This document shows positions 19,124 to 28,874 of a stretch of 64,000 nt of DNA, one piece after another. The notes under the pieces are model-generated. The model had not been told where the DNA came from. It saw only the letters and a list, made by a program, of their open reading frames with translations, and searched no databases. How positions within the stretch are numbered: the first letter of the stretch is position 1; every line of letters starts with the position of its first letter. A program made the position numbers and the translations under genes. Location of the stretch: positions 25,310,293 to 25,374,292 of the forward strand of contig NC_019868.2 of the NCBI RefSeq assembly GCF_002234675.1, written 5' to 3'. Source of the stretch: Oryzias latipes (Eukaryota; Chordata; Actinopteri; Beloniformes; Adrianichthyidae).

Positions 19124-19361
19124 GGGTGTATTCAGACTGGAACAATCCTTTGTTCCGGATCGAGTCCCAAAGCTTGCGTTTGGTCTGTATTCAGACTGGC
19201 ATGAAGCGGACCATTCTGTTCCGGGTCTCTGACCTGGGTCAGAGATCGGTTCCTGGTCCCGGACCAGAGTCTGTTTGGATTATCCAGACGTTTCCGACAG
19301 ATTTTGGTAGGAAACAAACTCCGGTACACTTTAAGCGGACCAAATGTGTCTAAATACAGCC
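19124..19361. mobile_element. PIF/Harbinger-like MITE
   Basis: The left end GGGTGTATTCAGAC and the inverse of the right end (GGCTGTATTTAGAC) are 14-bp inverted termini with two mismatches. Both sides carry TTA (19121-19123 and 19362-19364), the 3-bp target duplication typical of PIF/Harbinger. The 238-bp interior has no transposase and contains internal TTCAGACTGG repeats. Confidence 0.75.
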
Positions 19362-19365
19362 TTAA

Positions 19366-21431
19366 AATTTGAAAAAAACAAAAACGATAAAAAAGAACAA
19401 ATAAATTTGAAACTAACCATAACCTCTATGGGGTGATGGGATGTCATCCATCCTCTGATGCGGCGTACGGCAGAGAACGTTTGATTCATCAGAGGAGGGA
19501 TGACAACAGATGCTGTTTTGGAACAGAAATGATGTCACCATATCCTCTTCATCCACTTTCTCCATTTGGTTTTAAGTTGATAGATTTTTTTTTCAATTCG
19601 ATTTTCAAATTATCAATATTTTTTTCCCGTTTAAAACACAAATTTACAATTTTAGTTTTCATAGTTTTGATCATTCCTTCAAGTTTACAATCTGTTAAGA
19701 CTTTCAATTTTAAAACTGTTTTCAAATTTCCTATTTTATTTATTTATTTACAATCCGGCTTCTCATTCACTTTGAGCTGACCACGATGTATTCCCATCGT
19801 CTTTAAATTGTTTGCTTATCAAGCCCAAACTAGTCACTGTCACTCTACAGTGAAATCATTTAGGGTATTTAGTTTAATCAGAAGACAAAAACACATAATA
19901 GTGGCTAACCAGGAAAAAACCCAATAAAAACTCATCAATTAGCTTTCAGAGAAACAGGTCAAATTTTTCAGGAACAAAGAAATAACGCTGAGGAATGCGA
20001 GGAAACGCTTTCGCCGGCGCCTCTCTAAGGTCAATAACACGACTCCCATGTGGTTAATAGTAAATAACGTCATGTGGGAGTTAAAGAAACACAACAGCTT
20101 GTTTTTTTTTTTAGACTTTTCTTTATTTTTTCTACGTTTTTTCTTTTACTTACAGCAAAAAAACAATAAAATTGGGATTTCTCCAAATTCGGTTTTTCTT
20201 CACAAATAAGTGTACTGTGAACATTTCCTGCTAGAGCGTCCCGTTTGCTACATGAACGCGCCGTTTTCCAGCTCTGCGTGTCAGGCTGACGCATCCTGGA
20301 TGTGTTTTTGGATGTGGAGAGCGGCGGACGTGATTTAGATCTGTTAAATGGGCTGGAATTTCATAACTGTTCTGTTTACTCTCACAAATCTTCAAGTTTT
20401 CCACCCATGTAGGATTTTTCAAAGATGTTTCCACTCAAGTTTCTGGACGCAGAGTTGAGATAAACAACTTTTTATGCTAGATGGACGACAATGATTTGTC
20501 ATTGTGTATTTTTGGATTCAATAAAAGAATGAAAGAGGAAGAGGTTTCCTTTTATTTAGCTGATTTGTTTTCCTGCCAAATTTAGTTTAAACAAATAAAA
20601 AAAGACAAAATAATTTACAATAATTATATTTAAATTAAAGTTTAAAAGAAACAAACTTATTGCAAATAAACCCAGATTATGACACTTCCCCCACTGTGTT
20701 GTTTTTTTTTCTTAGCAGAGAAACAAAACAGCCGTGGTGCTAAGATTGACAGAATTGAAAACGTTAGATCAGTTTTTCAGGATTTTTCAGACAAAAACAC
20801 CATTAAAAAGTCTCTCAAATACTATCTACCCAAAGTTCCTGGAATACCATCACCGCGAGTCACGTTGAGTCTCAGGGACGCAAAAGCCAAGTGTTGCAGC
20901 AGGTAAACCTGCCTGAGCATGTGAATTTCTGCAGGAAAAGTAAAGAAATGACAGTTTAGCGATCAAAGCCTTCCTTCCAGATCTACGTTCTCCAAATTAC
21001 TCCACAGAATTGATGCACCTGTTCAGAGGGAACCAATGACCGCAGAGGAACCAAAGCTGCTCCGCCCCCACAATAGCCTGGAGGTTTTTACCCAGGGTGG
21101 CCTGGAGATTCTGTCATTTTCTCCCAGCTGACACGATTTCTGTATTCAGGGACACATATTTTATAAGCCATAGCGAGGTCAGGAAAACTGTCCCGTGTCG
21201 TATTTGTCCCACTAAAGTCACCAACAACACAAAGTGTAGAAGAGGCTGTGATTGGAAGAAGAGACCAGCTGACTGATCTGCACAAACCTGCTGCTACAGC
21301 GTCTGCATGGATCTCCATATAGAACAGACTTTATGGTAACTGTCACCAGCAGTTCAACTGCTGGTGGTCCAGCAGTGTACAGGGGAATAGTAATTAAAAA
21401 AAAGTCAAATTAATAACAATAATAACGGTGA
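19366..21431. other. intergenic stretch, no gene recognised
   Basis: AT-rich DNA between the Harbinger-like MITE and the LTR-like element. The longest frames (about 19433-19780 and 20679-20906) show no domain, splice or composition support. A purine-rich block and several homopolymer T/A runs are present. Confidence 0.4.
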
Positions 21432-21856
21432 TGTCATGGTTTCAGTTTGTTGTGTCTTGTTTTTCGCTTTAGTTCTTGTTCTGTCTTGTTTGGTTCTGTT
21501 TCCTGTTTTATTTTGAAAGGTTTCCTGTCTTGTCATGTTTCTTGAGTTTTACTTCCTTTGGTCCCCATCTGCCCTTATCGTGTTCACCTGTGTCTTGTCT
21601 GCCCTGTCTGTATATAAGTCTTGTCTCTGCCTTCCTCCTGTGCTGGTCCATTACCTTCTGCTCATGTTGTTCACGTCTTCTTGTCTTGTCTCCATGTTTC
21701 ATGCCACGCCACGCCAAGTAAGTTTTTGTTTTGTAATCCTGCTCTGCAGCGCCTTTTGTTTGTTGTTTTGCATTAAACCCCCTTGTCCCTGAACCGTCTG
21801 CCTCCGCCTCTGCTACTGGGTCCAACCGGCTCTCGAGCCTCCCCCCGCACATGACA
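21432..21856 (+). mobile_element. LTR-like segment (possible solo or 5' LTR)
   Basis: About 425 bp that begins TGTCATGGTTTC and ends GCACATGACA, so the outermost seven bases are inverted (TGTCATG/CATGACA), as in an LTR starting TG and ending CA. A TATATAAG box at about 21611 and a CATTAAA polyadenylation-like signal near 21771 fit the U3-R-U5 order. No second copy was found downstream, so the 3' half of the element is missing or elsewhere. Confidence 0.55.
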
Positions 21857-21858
21857 GA

Positions 21859-22545
21859 ATGGACCAGCCATATTTTCTGGACCCAGCAGAGCGGGACATG
21901 CGGCTGCTAGAGGCCTACTGCCGGGAAGCCGAGCATACGAGGTCTTATTGGGTCTTCGACCAGGCCCAGTTCTCCTCGTATGCCTGGAGTGGGAGCCCCC
22001 TGGACTTTACTGGGAGCCGTCTTGCCCTGAGGGGGGGTCGTCGTCCCCGCCGTCCCCTTCCTGTTCCAGAGGTGGTCCGGCACGCACCACATCCCTTTCC
22101 AGTGGTGGTGCCGGATGCACCCCATCCCCGTCATGTTCCGGTGGTGGTCCCGGATGCACCACAACCACGTTCAGTGGTGGTCCCGGACGCACCCCGACCC
22201 ATCCCGGCTCCCAGGGGGGTGCCGCCTGCGCCCCGACCGGTCCCCGCTTTCACTGGCACGCCCGACCCGCCAGAGCCTGACTGCTGGCCCGACCCGCCAG
22301 AGCCTGACTGCTGGCCCGACCCGCCAGAGCCTGACTGCTGGCCCGACCCGCCAGAGCCTGACTGCTGGCCCGACCCGCCAGAGCCTGACTGCTGGCCCGA
22401 CCCGCCAGAGCCTGACTGCTGGCCCGACCCGCCAGAGCCTGACTGCTGGCCCGACTCCATGCCCGCCACCACGCCAAGCGCTCCTCAACACATGGACAGC
22501 CAAGGTGAGAACCAAGCTTGTGACCTTCTTATTGGGGGGGGTTGA
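21859..22545 (+). CDS. retroelement-associated open frame with a DPPEPDCWP tandem repeat
   Basis: A 228-codon frame opens with ATG three bases after the LTR-like end (MDQPYFLDPAERDMRLLEAY). It continues into a Pro/Val/His-rich region with VVVPDAPHPR-like repeats, then seven copies of the nonapeptide DPPEPDCWP, and ends GENQACDLLIGGG. I do not recognise a gag zinc knuckle, protease or polymerase. Similar proline-rich frames next to LTR-like sequence occur as repeats in fish, so I take it as part of a non-autonomous LTR element, not a host gene. Whether it is translated is unknown. Confidence 0.45.
   Translation: MDQPYFLDPAERDMRLLEAYCREAEHTRSYWVFDQAQFSSYAWSGSPLDFTGSRLALRGGRRPRRPLPVPEVVRHAPHPFPVVVPDAPHPRHVPVVVPDAPQPRSVVVPDAPRPIPAPRGVPPAPRPVPAFTGTPDPPEPDCWPDPPEPDCWPDPPEPDCWPDPPEPDCWPDPPEPDCWPDPPEPDCWPDPPEPDCWPDSMPATTPSAPQHMDSQGENQACDLLIGGG
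22264..22452. repeat. 27-bp minisatellite, 7 units
   Basis: Seven near-identical head-to-tail copies of a 27-bp unit (GACCCGCCAGAGCCTGACTG plus CTGGCCC). The 27-bp length keeps the frame, giving DPPEPDCWP seven times. The reverse strand is also open in several frames, which explains the antisense open frames here. There are no spacers, so it is not a CRISPR array. Confidence 0.95.
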
Positions 22546-24759
22546 CCGCTCTACCTCTGGACCACAGCCACATCAAAAAGCTAACCGTAAATATATGTTC
22601 CCATTGTTTCAACAGCGAACGTACCGGATGGATTTTTAGTTGTAGAAGGGTCAGCCCACCCCGACTGATTCCTAACAGATTTGATCACGCGGATCAAACG
22701 ACTGGCTGTCAGGTTTTTTAAAGCCCCCCCCCCATCCTTAGATGGATTCTCATTATGTGAATGAATCTGCAGTTATTAACCACCAGAAACTAAAGAGAGG
22801 AAGTGAGTGGGAGGCTTGGAAAGGTGAAAGCATGTAAAGAGAAAAACAGGCGGAGAGAAGAGAAAAAAAAAAGTCCAACAGAAAGAAACGGTGAAGGAAG
22901 CTGAGGATCTTTCCACCAACGGAGAGTGAGAGGAGAGGAGGAGATGAATGGAGGAGTGAATCAGAAGCATTCCTCACTCCACAGTTAGCAGAGCTGCGCT
23001 AGAAAAGGCAAAAGCAGTTAATCTGAAATCCAGATGCCTGAGGGACCCGCAGAGGGTCAAAACAATCCTCAGACATTCGGCGGCGCTCCTCAGTGGCTGA
23101 ACAGACCTCCGCCGGACCCACATCAGCTGGAAGTCCTTTCAGCCCCTGCTTCTCTTGTAAAACGTTCAAACCTGCCGTCAGAACTGAAAGACTCTGTTTT
23201 CAATGACAGTTTTCTGCTGAAACATCTGCTGTAAGGAATTTCCAGGTGAGTCTTCAAACAAGAAAACTTTTAAAATGTTCTCATATGCAATTTTTTTTTC
23301 CTTTCTTTGACTGTTAAGAACGTTTTAATGTGCATTTTTAGCAATTTTCTTGAGATCTAATGTCGTTTTATTAAAAAAAATGGTTTTTATTTTGAAATGT
23401 AAGTTTTTTTTTTTATGATTATCAGAGATTTATACATTTATATCACACCTGACTTTTTTACCTACAGTTTTTCTGCAAACACAACTTTGTTTTACTGCAG
23501 GAAAACTGGTTTTTGAAATATTATTAATATTTTTACTTAGTTTTTTGCCAATAAACCTGTATCTTTTTGAAGAGAATCACAAGTTTTACATCAATATAAG
23601 GTCAAACTGAGTCCAATGGAGATATACTGATCAGATTTTTTGGGCGGCGTTCTCTCAATCACGCAGTGAGCCCTTCAGACAAACTGGCGCTTGGCATAAA
23701 TACATCACCGAGCGTTTATTAGACTCACTGCTCCCCTTTAATGAGGAGAGAGGGCCAGCTGTCAGAGATGATAAAAGAAAACACGGTTTTACACAACGCC
23801 TATAAAGTCTATAAGGACTTTCAGATTAACTCGAAAGATCATTTCCAACCGCAGCAAGTGGCGATAATCAAAAGCAACACCTAAAAGGAATCTGACCTTT
23901 GAGAAAATCCTGACCTTTTCACCAAAAGAGGGAGAAGGGAATATTTTTATGACATGAAAAGAAGGAAAAGTAGAATTCGTAGATCCCAGATCCATCAAAT
24001 GTTAGTGAAACCATCATAAAGGAGGTTTCTGCTTTTGAAATGAAGATGACTCTGATGAGAAAGAAGCTGAAGGTTGTGAATGAGGCCGAATGAGCTGCAC
24101 ATGGATTCACGGAGCTGCATGGAAAACATGTGGGACTCATAATGTGCTGCTCTCATGACATGTGTTATCTTGAAAAGAGCAGCAGAGACTTGGCTGACTG
24201 TCAGCGTGATGCTTTGGACATTAGGATGAGCTGGCGTCACTCCAACTGCCTCAAAGACATCCTCCAGGTTTCCACAAAGGCGTTTGAGCAGGAGTGGATC
24301 ACTGCAGGCGGCAGACGCATGAAAAACTGCAGGGAAAAAAGTGTTTTTGTAGATTTAAGCAAAAGCCACTCCATGCAAATGAGCTTTATTCAGAGAAGTC
24401 TGTCAGGTTAAACAGACAAATCCTTCCCGACTTGATTTCTTCAAGATTCATCTTCTGGAAATGTTTCTTTGTGAGTTCCCTTTTCTTTTCCAAAAGAAAA
24501 TTCAGAAGTTTAACTTTTAACTGGGATGGGTTTTTGCAAAACCTGAGGCAGATACAGATACGACACCTTTACTGGCCTGTTAAATAAGAGGGGCGGAGCC
24601 ACAAGATTGGGATATATCTGTCCAACCTTTTGAACCTATCAGGGTCTCCTCCCAGGTGTCAGTGGTATTTTATTAGGTCCACTAAAAGTCCTTTGTATGT
24701 GTTAGTTGGCTGTGATAGTTTGCGTCCTTCAGTAAGAGTGACAGCTCACTCAACACATT
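22546..24759. other. intergenic stretch, no gene recognised
   Basis: Includes a C tract near 22725, a purine-rich block (22780-22960) and otherwise AT-rich sequence. A 66-codon frame at 23034 (MPEGPAEGQNNPQTFGGAPQ...) has no recognised relative and no convincing splice context. Confidence 0.4.
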
Positions 24760-25330
24760 AAAGACCCGCCCTGATGAAAATAGTGCTTTAGGTGTTTTTA
24801 ACATGTTCTTGTGGCATTTTTGTCATGATGGAGGACATCTATAAAGAAAATGAAGCCCTTCTGAGTATTTCTTTATTCAAATCATGATGGATCAGGAGCA
24901 GGCGACAAAATCCCATTTGAAAAAGATAGAAAATATGCTGGGCGAGCTACAAGCTCCCTGCTCTGCTCCATTCTGATGCATCCATTTGTAGACGATTAGA
25001 TCCATGTGCATCTTTGTTTTTCCTCGTCTGAGCTGGAATCTGGATCTAAACTGTACGGCTGGAGAGCTCTGATACTGCTGACCATTTCTGTTGCACCTCT
25101 AATGTTAGGTTAGGGTTGTGAGGGGCTGTAAGCTAGCAGGAGAACGTGTAAACCTCGAGCTTTGGTAATGGAGATGAGAAGAGAAGCAATTCAGAGGTGA
25201 ATTTCTAATGACCTCCTGCTGCTCTGCAGAAACTGTCCTAGACAATGACTCAGGTTTTTAATTTTTTGGCTAATCGTCATTACAAGTCTTTGACCGTTTA
25301 AACAACAAATGAAAATCAGCTGATTCTGAT
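24760..25330 (-). mobile_element. M2 element copy 1 (minus)
   Basis: The terminus AAGACCCGCCCTGATGAAAA opens the copy. The order of landmarks is the reverse complement of the 33-kb copy: the AACATGTTCTTGTGGC block, ATTTCTTTATTCA, the TCGTCTGAGCTGGAATCTGG block and GTTGCACCTCTAATGTTAG. The far end is uncertain. No protein is encoded. A second fragment in the opposite orientation follows. Confidence 0.65.
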
Positions 25331-25429
25331 CTGGAGAAACGCGGTTTTGGATATCGGCTTGATGTGCAACACATTACCAACATAAAGGGTTAATAAGTGA
25401 CGTAAAACTGCAGGTTTACCTTGATTGCA

Positions 25430-25760
25430 TACGCACAACCATCCCTCTCTAATCATCTTTTGATCTATTGGCAAAGCGTTCCCAGTGGTCTTTTAATGAT
25501 GATTATGCCGTTTTTTTAAGACAAAATCCCCAAACCTGTGTTTTGCGCTAGGACATAGTTCCTGCAGAGCGGCAGTAGTTTACCAGAAATCCACCTCTGA
25601 CTTGAGGACTGTTGGCGTTGAGTAAGCCTTCCCTCATTAACCTACGTCTCTGCTACAACCTTTTTAATCTACTCATAATTCACAACGATTCGAAATAAGA
25701 AATACCCAGGAAGAAAAAAAATGCTACAAGAACATGTTAAAAACATCAAAAACATCACTG
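25430..25760 (+). mobile_element. M2 element copy 2 (plus, internally deleted)
   Basis: Contains ATCTTTTGATCTATTGGCAA, AGCGTTCCCAGTGGTCTTTT and GACATAGTTCCTGCAGAGCG, matching 33050-33170. It then jumps to ACAAGAACATGTTAAAAACA, matching the other end of the family. The middle segment (the GGTGCGACAAAAATGG block) is missing. Together with the preceding minus copy it forms an inverted pair. Confidence 0.65.
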
Positions 25761-27990
25761 TCGTGGTAGTGGATCTTTCCCTTCTTCAAAATGTTGCATA
25801 TCAGAGTGAAGCTGCTTTTCCCGCTGTTGGAGTTACGTTAATTATGTAAATGGTCGAAGAGTTGCTGTTGTCAAAAGAGCTTTAGCTCTGGTGGTAAAAA
25901 GGTTACACGTTTGTGTAGATCAAATTGGAAGAACTTTGATCCACCTCAAAATAAGAGTTTTGATCCATTTGCAAGTGCATCTTGGTGCGTTTCACAGCAG
26001 TGTGAAGACAAACAGACTTAACGGGAAAAAATAAAAACACCCCACAGCACACGATGGAAGAGGCTCAGGGTCTGGGAGGTCTTCTCTGGCAAAACGTTTC
26101 AAGGAAAAAGATTTAAAGTCCAGATGCTGTGACTATACTTCAAGACATTTAAGGTCATTGTACATGGAAATACAACATTAAGCAAGAAGTTGTAAATGCA
26201 TAATGTCCCTGTGCTTTACCCTCTCTCACGAGTGCATTTTGACAGCAAACCAAACTAAACTAAGGCGGATCCTATCTGCATTTCCTGTCCTTTTGGACTG
26301 AGTCTGCAGGTCTGTTGTGTGAAGAGTAAAAACCAGAGTGGAAGGGTATCAGTGATCATAAAAAGAGATTAAATGTGGGATGTTCCGACATCCTGATCAC
26401 ATTGTGAGCCTTTCTCACATAAACCTACAGCTGTTGGGTGAATTAGCCTCTTTGTGGGGGTGAAAAACAGACGGACGTGGAAACCAGAAACCCAAAACGG
26501 GCCTCCAAAGACTACAAACAGACGTGTTTTTCTGTTCAACTCTCGACTCAGCCTCCTGACGTCCTTATAGAAGAGATGGAGCAGGCGTGTGCGCGACTGT
26601 TTGTGTGACGGCGCTACATGTTGTGCAGCCTCGTAATTGCCAAACCACCTGGCGGTGTAGCAAACTGCAGCTGTGGGGGTCCGCCGCTGAACCACAGCAA
26701 GCAGAGGTGGAGGTGGATGCATTCATCCAAAGCACAGACAGATAAGGAGTTGACTGTCGACATCTACACATGTATTCTCAACTTTGGAGATCATGTTGGA
26801 TAACAGAGGATTTGCAGAATTATATCGGGCCAACGGCAAATATTCTGCCGTCATCCCAGTGAGTCAGATGGATTTTCAAAGCTCTTTCTTCCTCTGACCT
26901 TCTAATACCATTATTGTTTATGTTTTCCCTCCATTTTTCTCATTATCTACTCGCCGGTTCAAGCTTGGGGAGAGGATTATGTATGGAATGTGTTTTGCAT
27001 CAAATTATGATAATTTTCCTTTTCATCCGGTCCTGTTGATGCTTAAATGACATTTTAATAAGTCTAGAATCAGCAGAAGGAAATCTGTGCTTCAAACATT
27101 TACCAGGAACTTTCAGGAGTCATGAGATCAAAGGATGAATATTTATTTTTGGTTTAATTTGATCTAAAATGACATGATTTATGCAAATATTTGATTTAGT
27201 TGCATTTATTTTTGTATCGTTTTTAATGAAAAACCACCTGGATTGTGCAGATTTAAACGTTTTATTTACTTTGGACCCATTTTTAAAAAAATTACTTGGA
27301 GGCTTTGCGGTCTTTTCTGCAGGTCTCTTTAGCTCATTTATTAACTACTGTTTGCTTTTGCTGATCATTTCAGTCTTTCAGAACCTTTTCTTTGGGTCTG
27401 GATCACATTTGAGTCCCTCCTGTCCATGAGCAGCACATAACTGCGAAGCTTCCAGGAAAACCCCCAGACTTACAAAGTCCAACATCAATCACTGGTTGAT
27501 GTCTTGTTTTTGCTGCCATAGTTGAATCCTTTAATCATTGGAGTTTTATCTCCAACTTTAAGTGAGCATGTGAACTCGTGGCAATGTTGGTTTAAAAGAA
27601 GGAAAAAGCTATGAACAGAGATTATGAGAGCTGTACTTAAAAACAAAAAAGCTGAAGAACTTTGATCCTTTTATGTCTCAAAAACCACTTGAACGGATCT
27701 ATTTCTGTCTGTTTTTAATCGAGATTTTATGGACTTTTCCTTTCCTGCCAACCCTTTAACAACAAAAATGTTGTCAGTGACAGCAAAATAACTGGAGCTC
27801 TTAAGACTACCATGACTTTGACTGTTTACTCGATGAATCCAATGGATTATTATTTAACCACATCAAGGTTCACCTGCAACTAAGAGTCTTTTATTTTAAA
27901 GGGACCAAAGTTAGCCTGGTTTCCACCAAAGCCTCGTTGGAGAGGTGGCCTCACATTTTCTTCTTTAATTAATACTCAGGTGTTCAGAAA
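25761..27990. other. intergenic sequence upstream of mxra5
   Basis: No exon is recognised. A 5' non-coding exon or promoter of mxra5 could lie here or within the following array, but no core promoter motif stands out. Confidence 0.4.
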
Positions 27991-28002
27991 AAGATGCTCA
28001 GG

Positions 28003-28605
28003 TACAGATCTTCACAGACCTTTACAGACCTTTATGGATCATTACGAATCTTCACAGATCTTTACGGATTTCGTGGATCTTCTCAGATCTTTATGGATCC
28101 TCACAGATCTTTACGGATTCTCATGGATCTTCACAGATCTTTACAGATTGTTATGGATTTTCATGTTGCTTTGCAGATCTTCACAGATCTTTATGGATCC
28201 TCACAGATCTTTACGGATCTTCACAGATCTTTATGGATTCTCATGGATCTTCACAGATCTTTACAGAGCTTTACAGATTGTTATGGATCTTCATGTTGCT
28301 TTGCAGTTTTTCACAGATCTTTATGGATCTCCACAAATCTTAACGGATCCTTACAGATCTTCATGGATCTCCACAAATCTTAACGGATCCTTACAGATCT
28401 TCATGGATCTTCATGAATCTATACAGATCTTCATGGATTTTTACAAATCTTCACAGATCTTCCCGGATCTTCATAAATCTTACAGAACTTCAGAGATCTT
28501 TACGGATCTCTAAAGGTCTTCACGGATCTTTACAGACACTCACAGATCTTTACGGGTCTCCATGGATCTTCACAGATCTTTACACATCTTCACGGATCTA
28601 TATGA
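28003..28605. repeat. degenerate tandem array of an AGATCTTYA-type unit
   Basis: About 600 bp built from variants of a 15-base unit such as TTCACAGATCTTTAYGGATC, with higher-order repetition of 30-60 bases and many ATGGATCTTCA, CACAGATCT and GGATCCTCACA variants. Because periods are mostly multiples of three, two long open frames arise (up to 177 codons, rich in F/T/D/L/Y/G/S), but codon content simply reflects the repeat. It ends about 270 bases before the first recognised mxra5 exon. Confidence 0.9.
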
Positions 28606-28826
28606 AAATACCCAAGAAACGTCACCTCACGAGGAAATTCAGCTTTTTGTGATTTCATTTTCTTTCTAACAAGTCAGACCCCTTTTTTTCTGGCAAACTC
28701 TTCCAAAAATCAGAACATCTGTTTGAGATACAAATCTTTGCATTTTTGTGTACTTTGCAAAGTGTTGCACAAACTGTTCTTGTTATATCTGACCTCATCT
28801 GTGGCTCCTCATCACAGTGTCGCCGT

Positions 28827-28874
28827 TTCCCTCAGGTACGTTGATGGCGTGAGCGACCTGACAGTCATCCAGTC
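28827..28874 (+). promoter_or_regulatory. 5' UTR segment and probable acceptor before the mxra5 start codon
   Basis: TTTCCCTCAG ends at about 28836 and precedes GTACGTTGATGGCG, so the start-codon exon is probably internal with a non-coding exon further upstream. The ATG is in context AGTCATGG. No TATA box is close by. Confidence 0.4.

Noticed and set aside
22264-22452. CRISPR-like regular repeats
   Set aside because: Units are directly head-to-tail with no spacers, in a vertebrate genome, and keep a protein frame.
22131-22515. Antisense frames of 75-114 codons
   Set aside because: They arise from the 27-bp minisatellite read backwards.
23034-23234. Frame starting MPEGPAEGQNNPQTFGGAPQ
   Set aside because: No relative recognised, no convincing splice sites and no neighbouring exons.
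27980-28652. Overlapping frames up to 177 codons with FTDLYGSSQIF-like repeats
   Set aside because: Both simply translate the 15-base tandem array in two frames. There is no splice context or domain.
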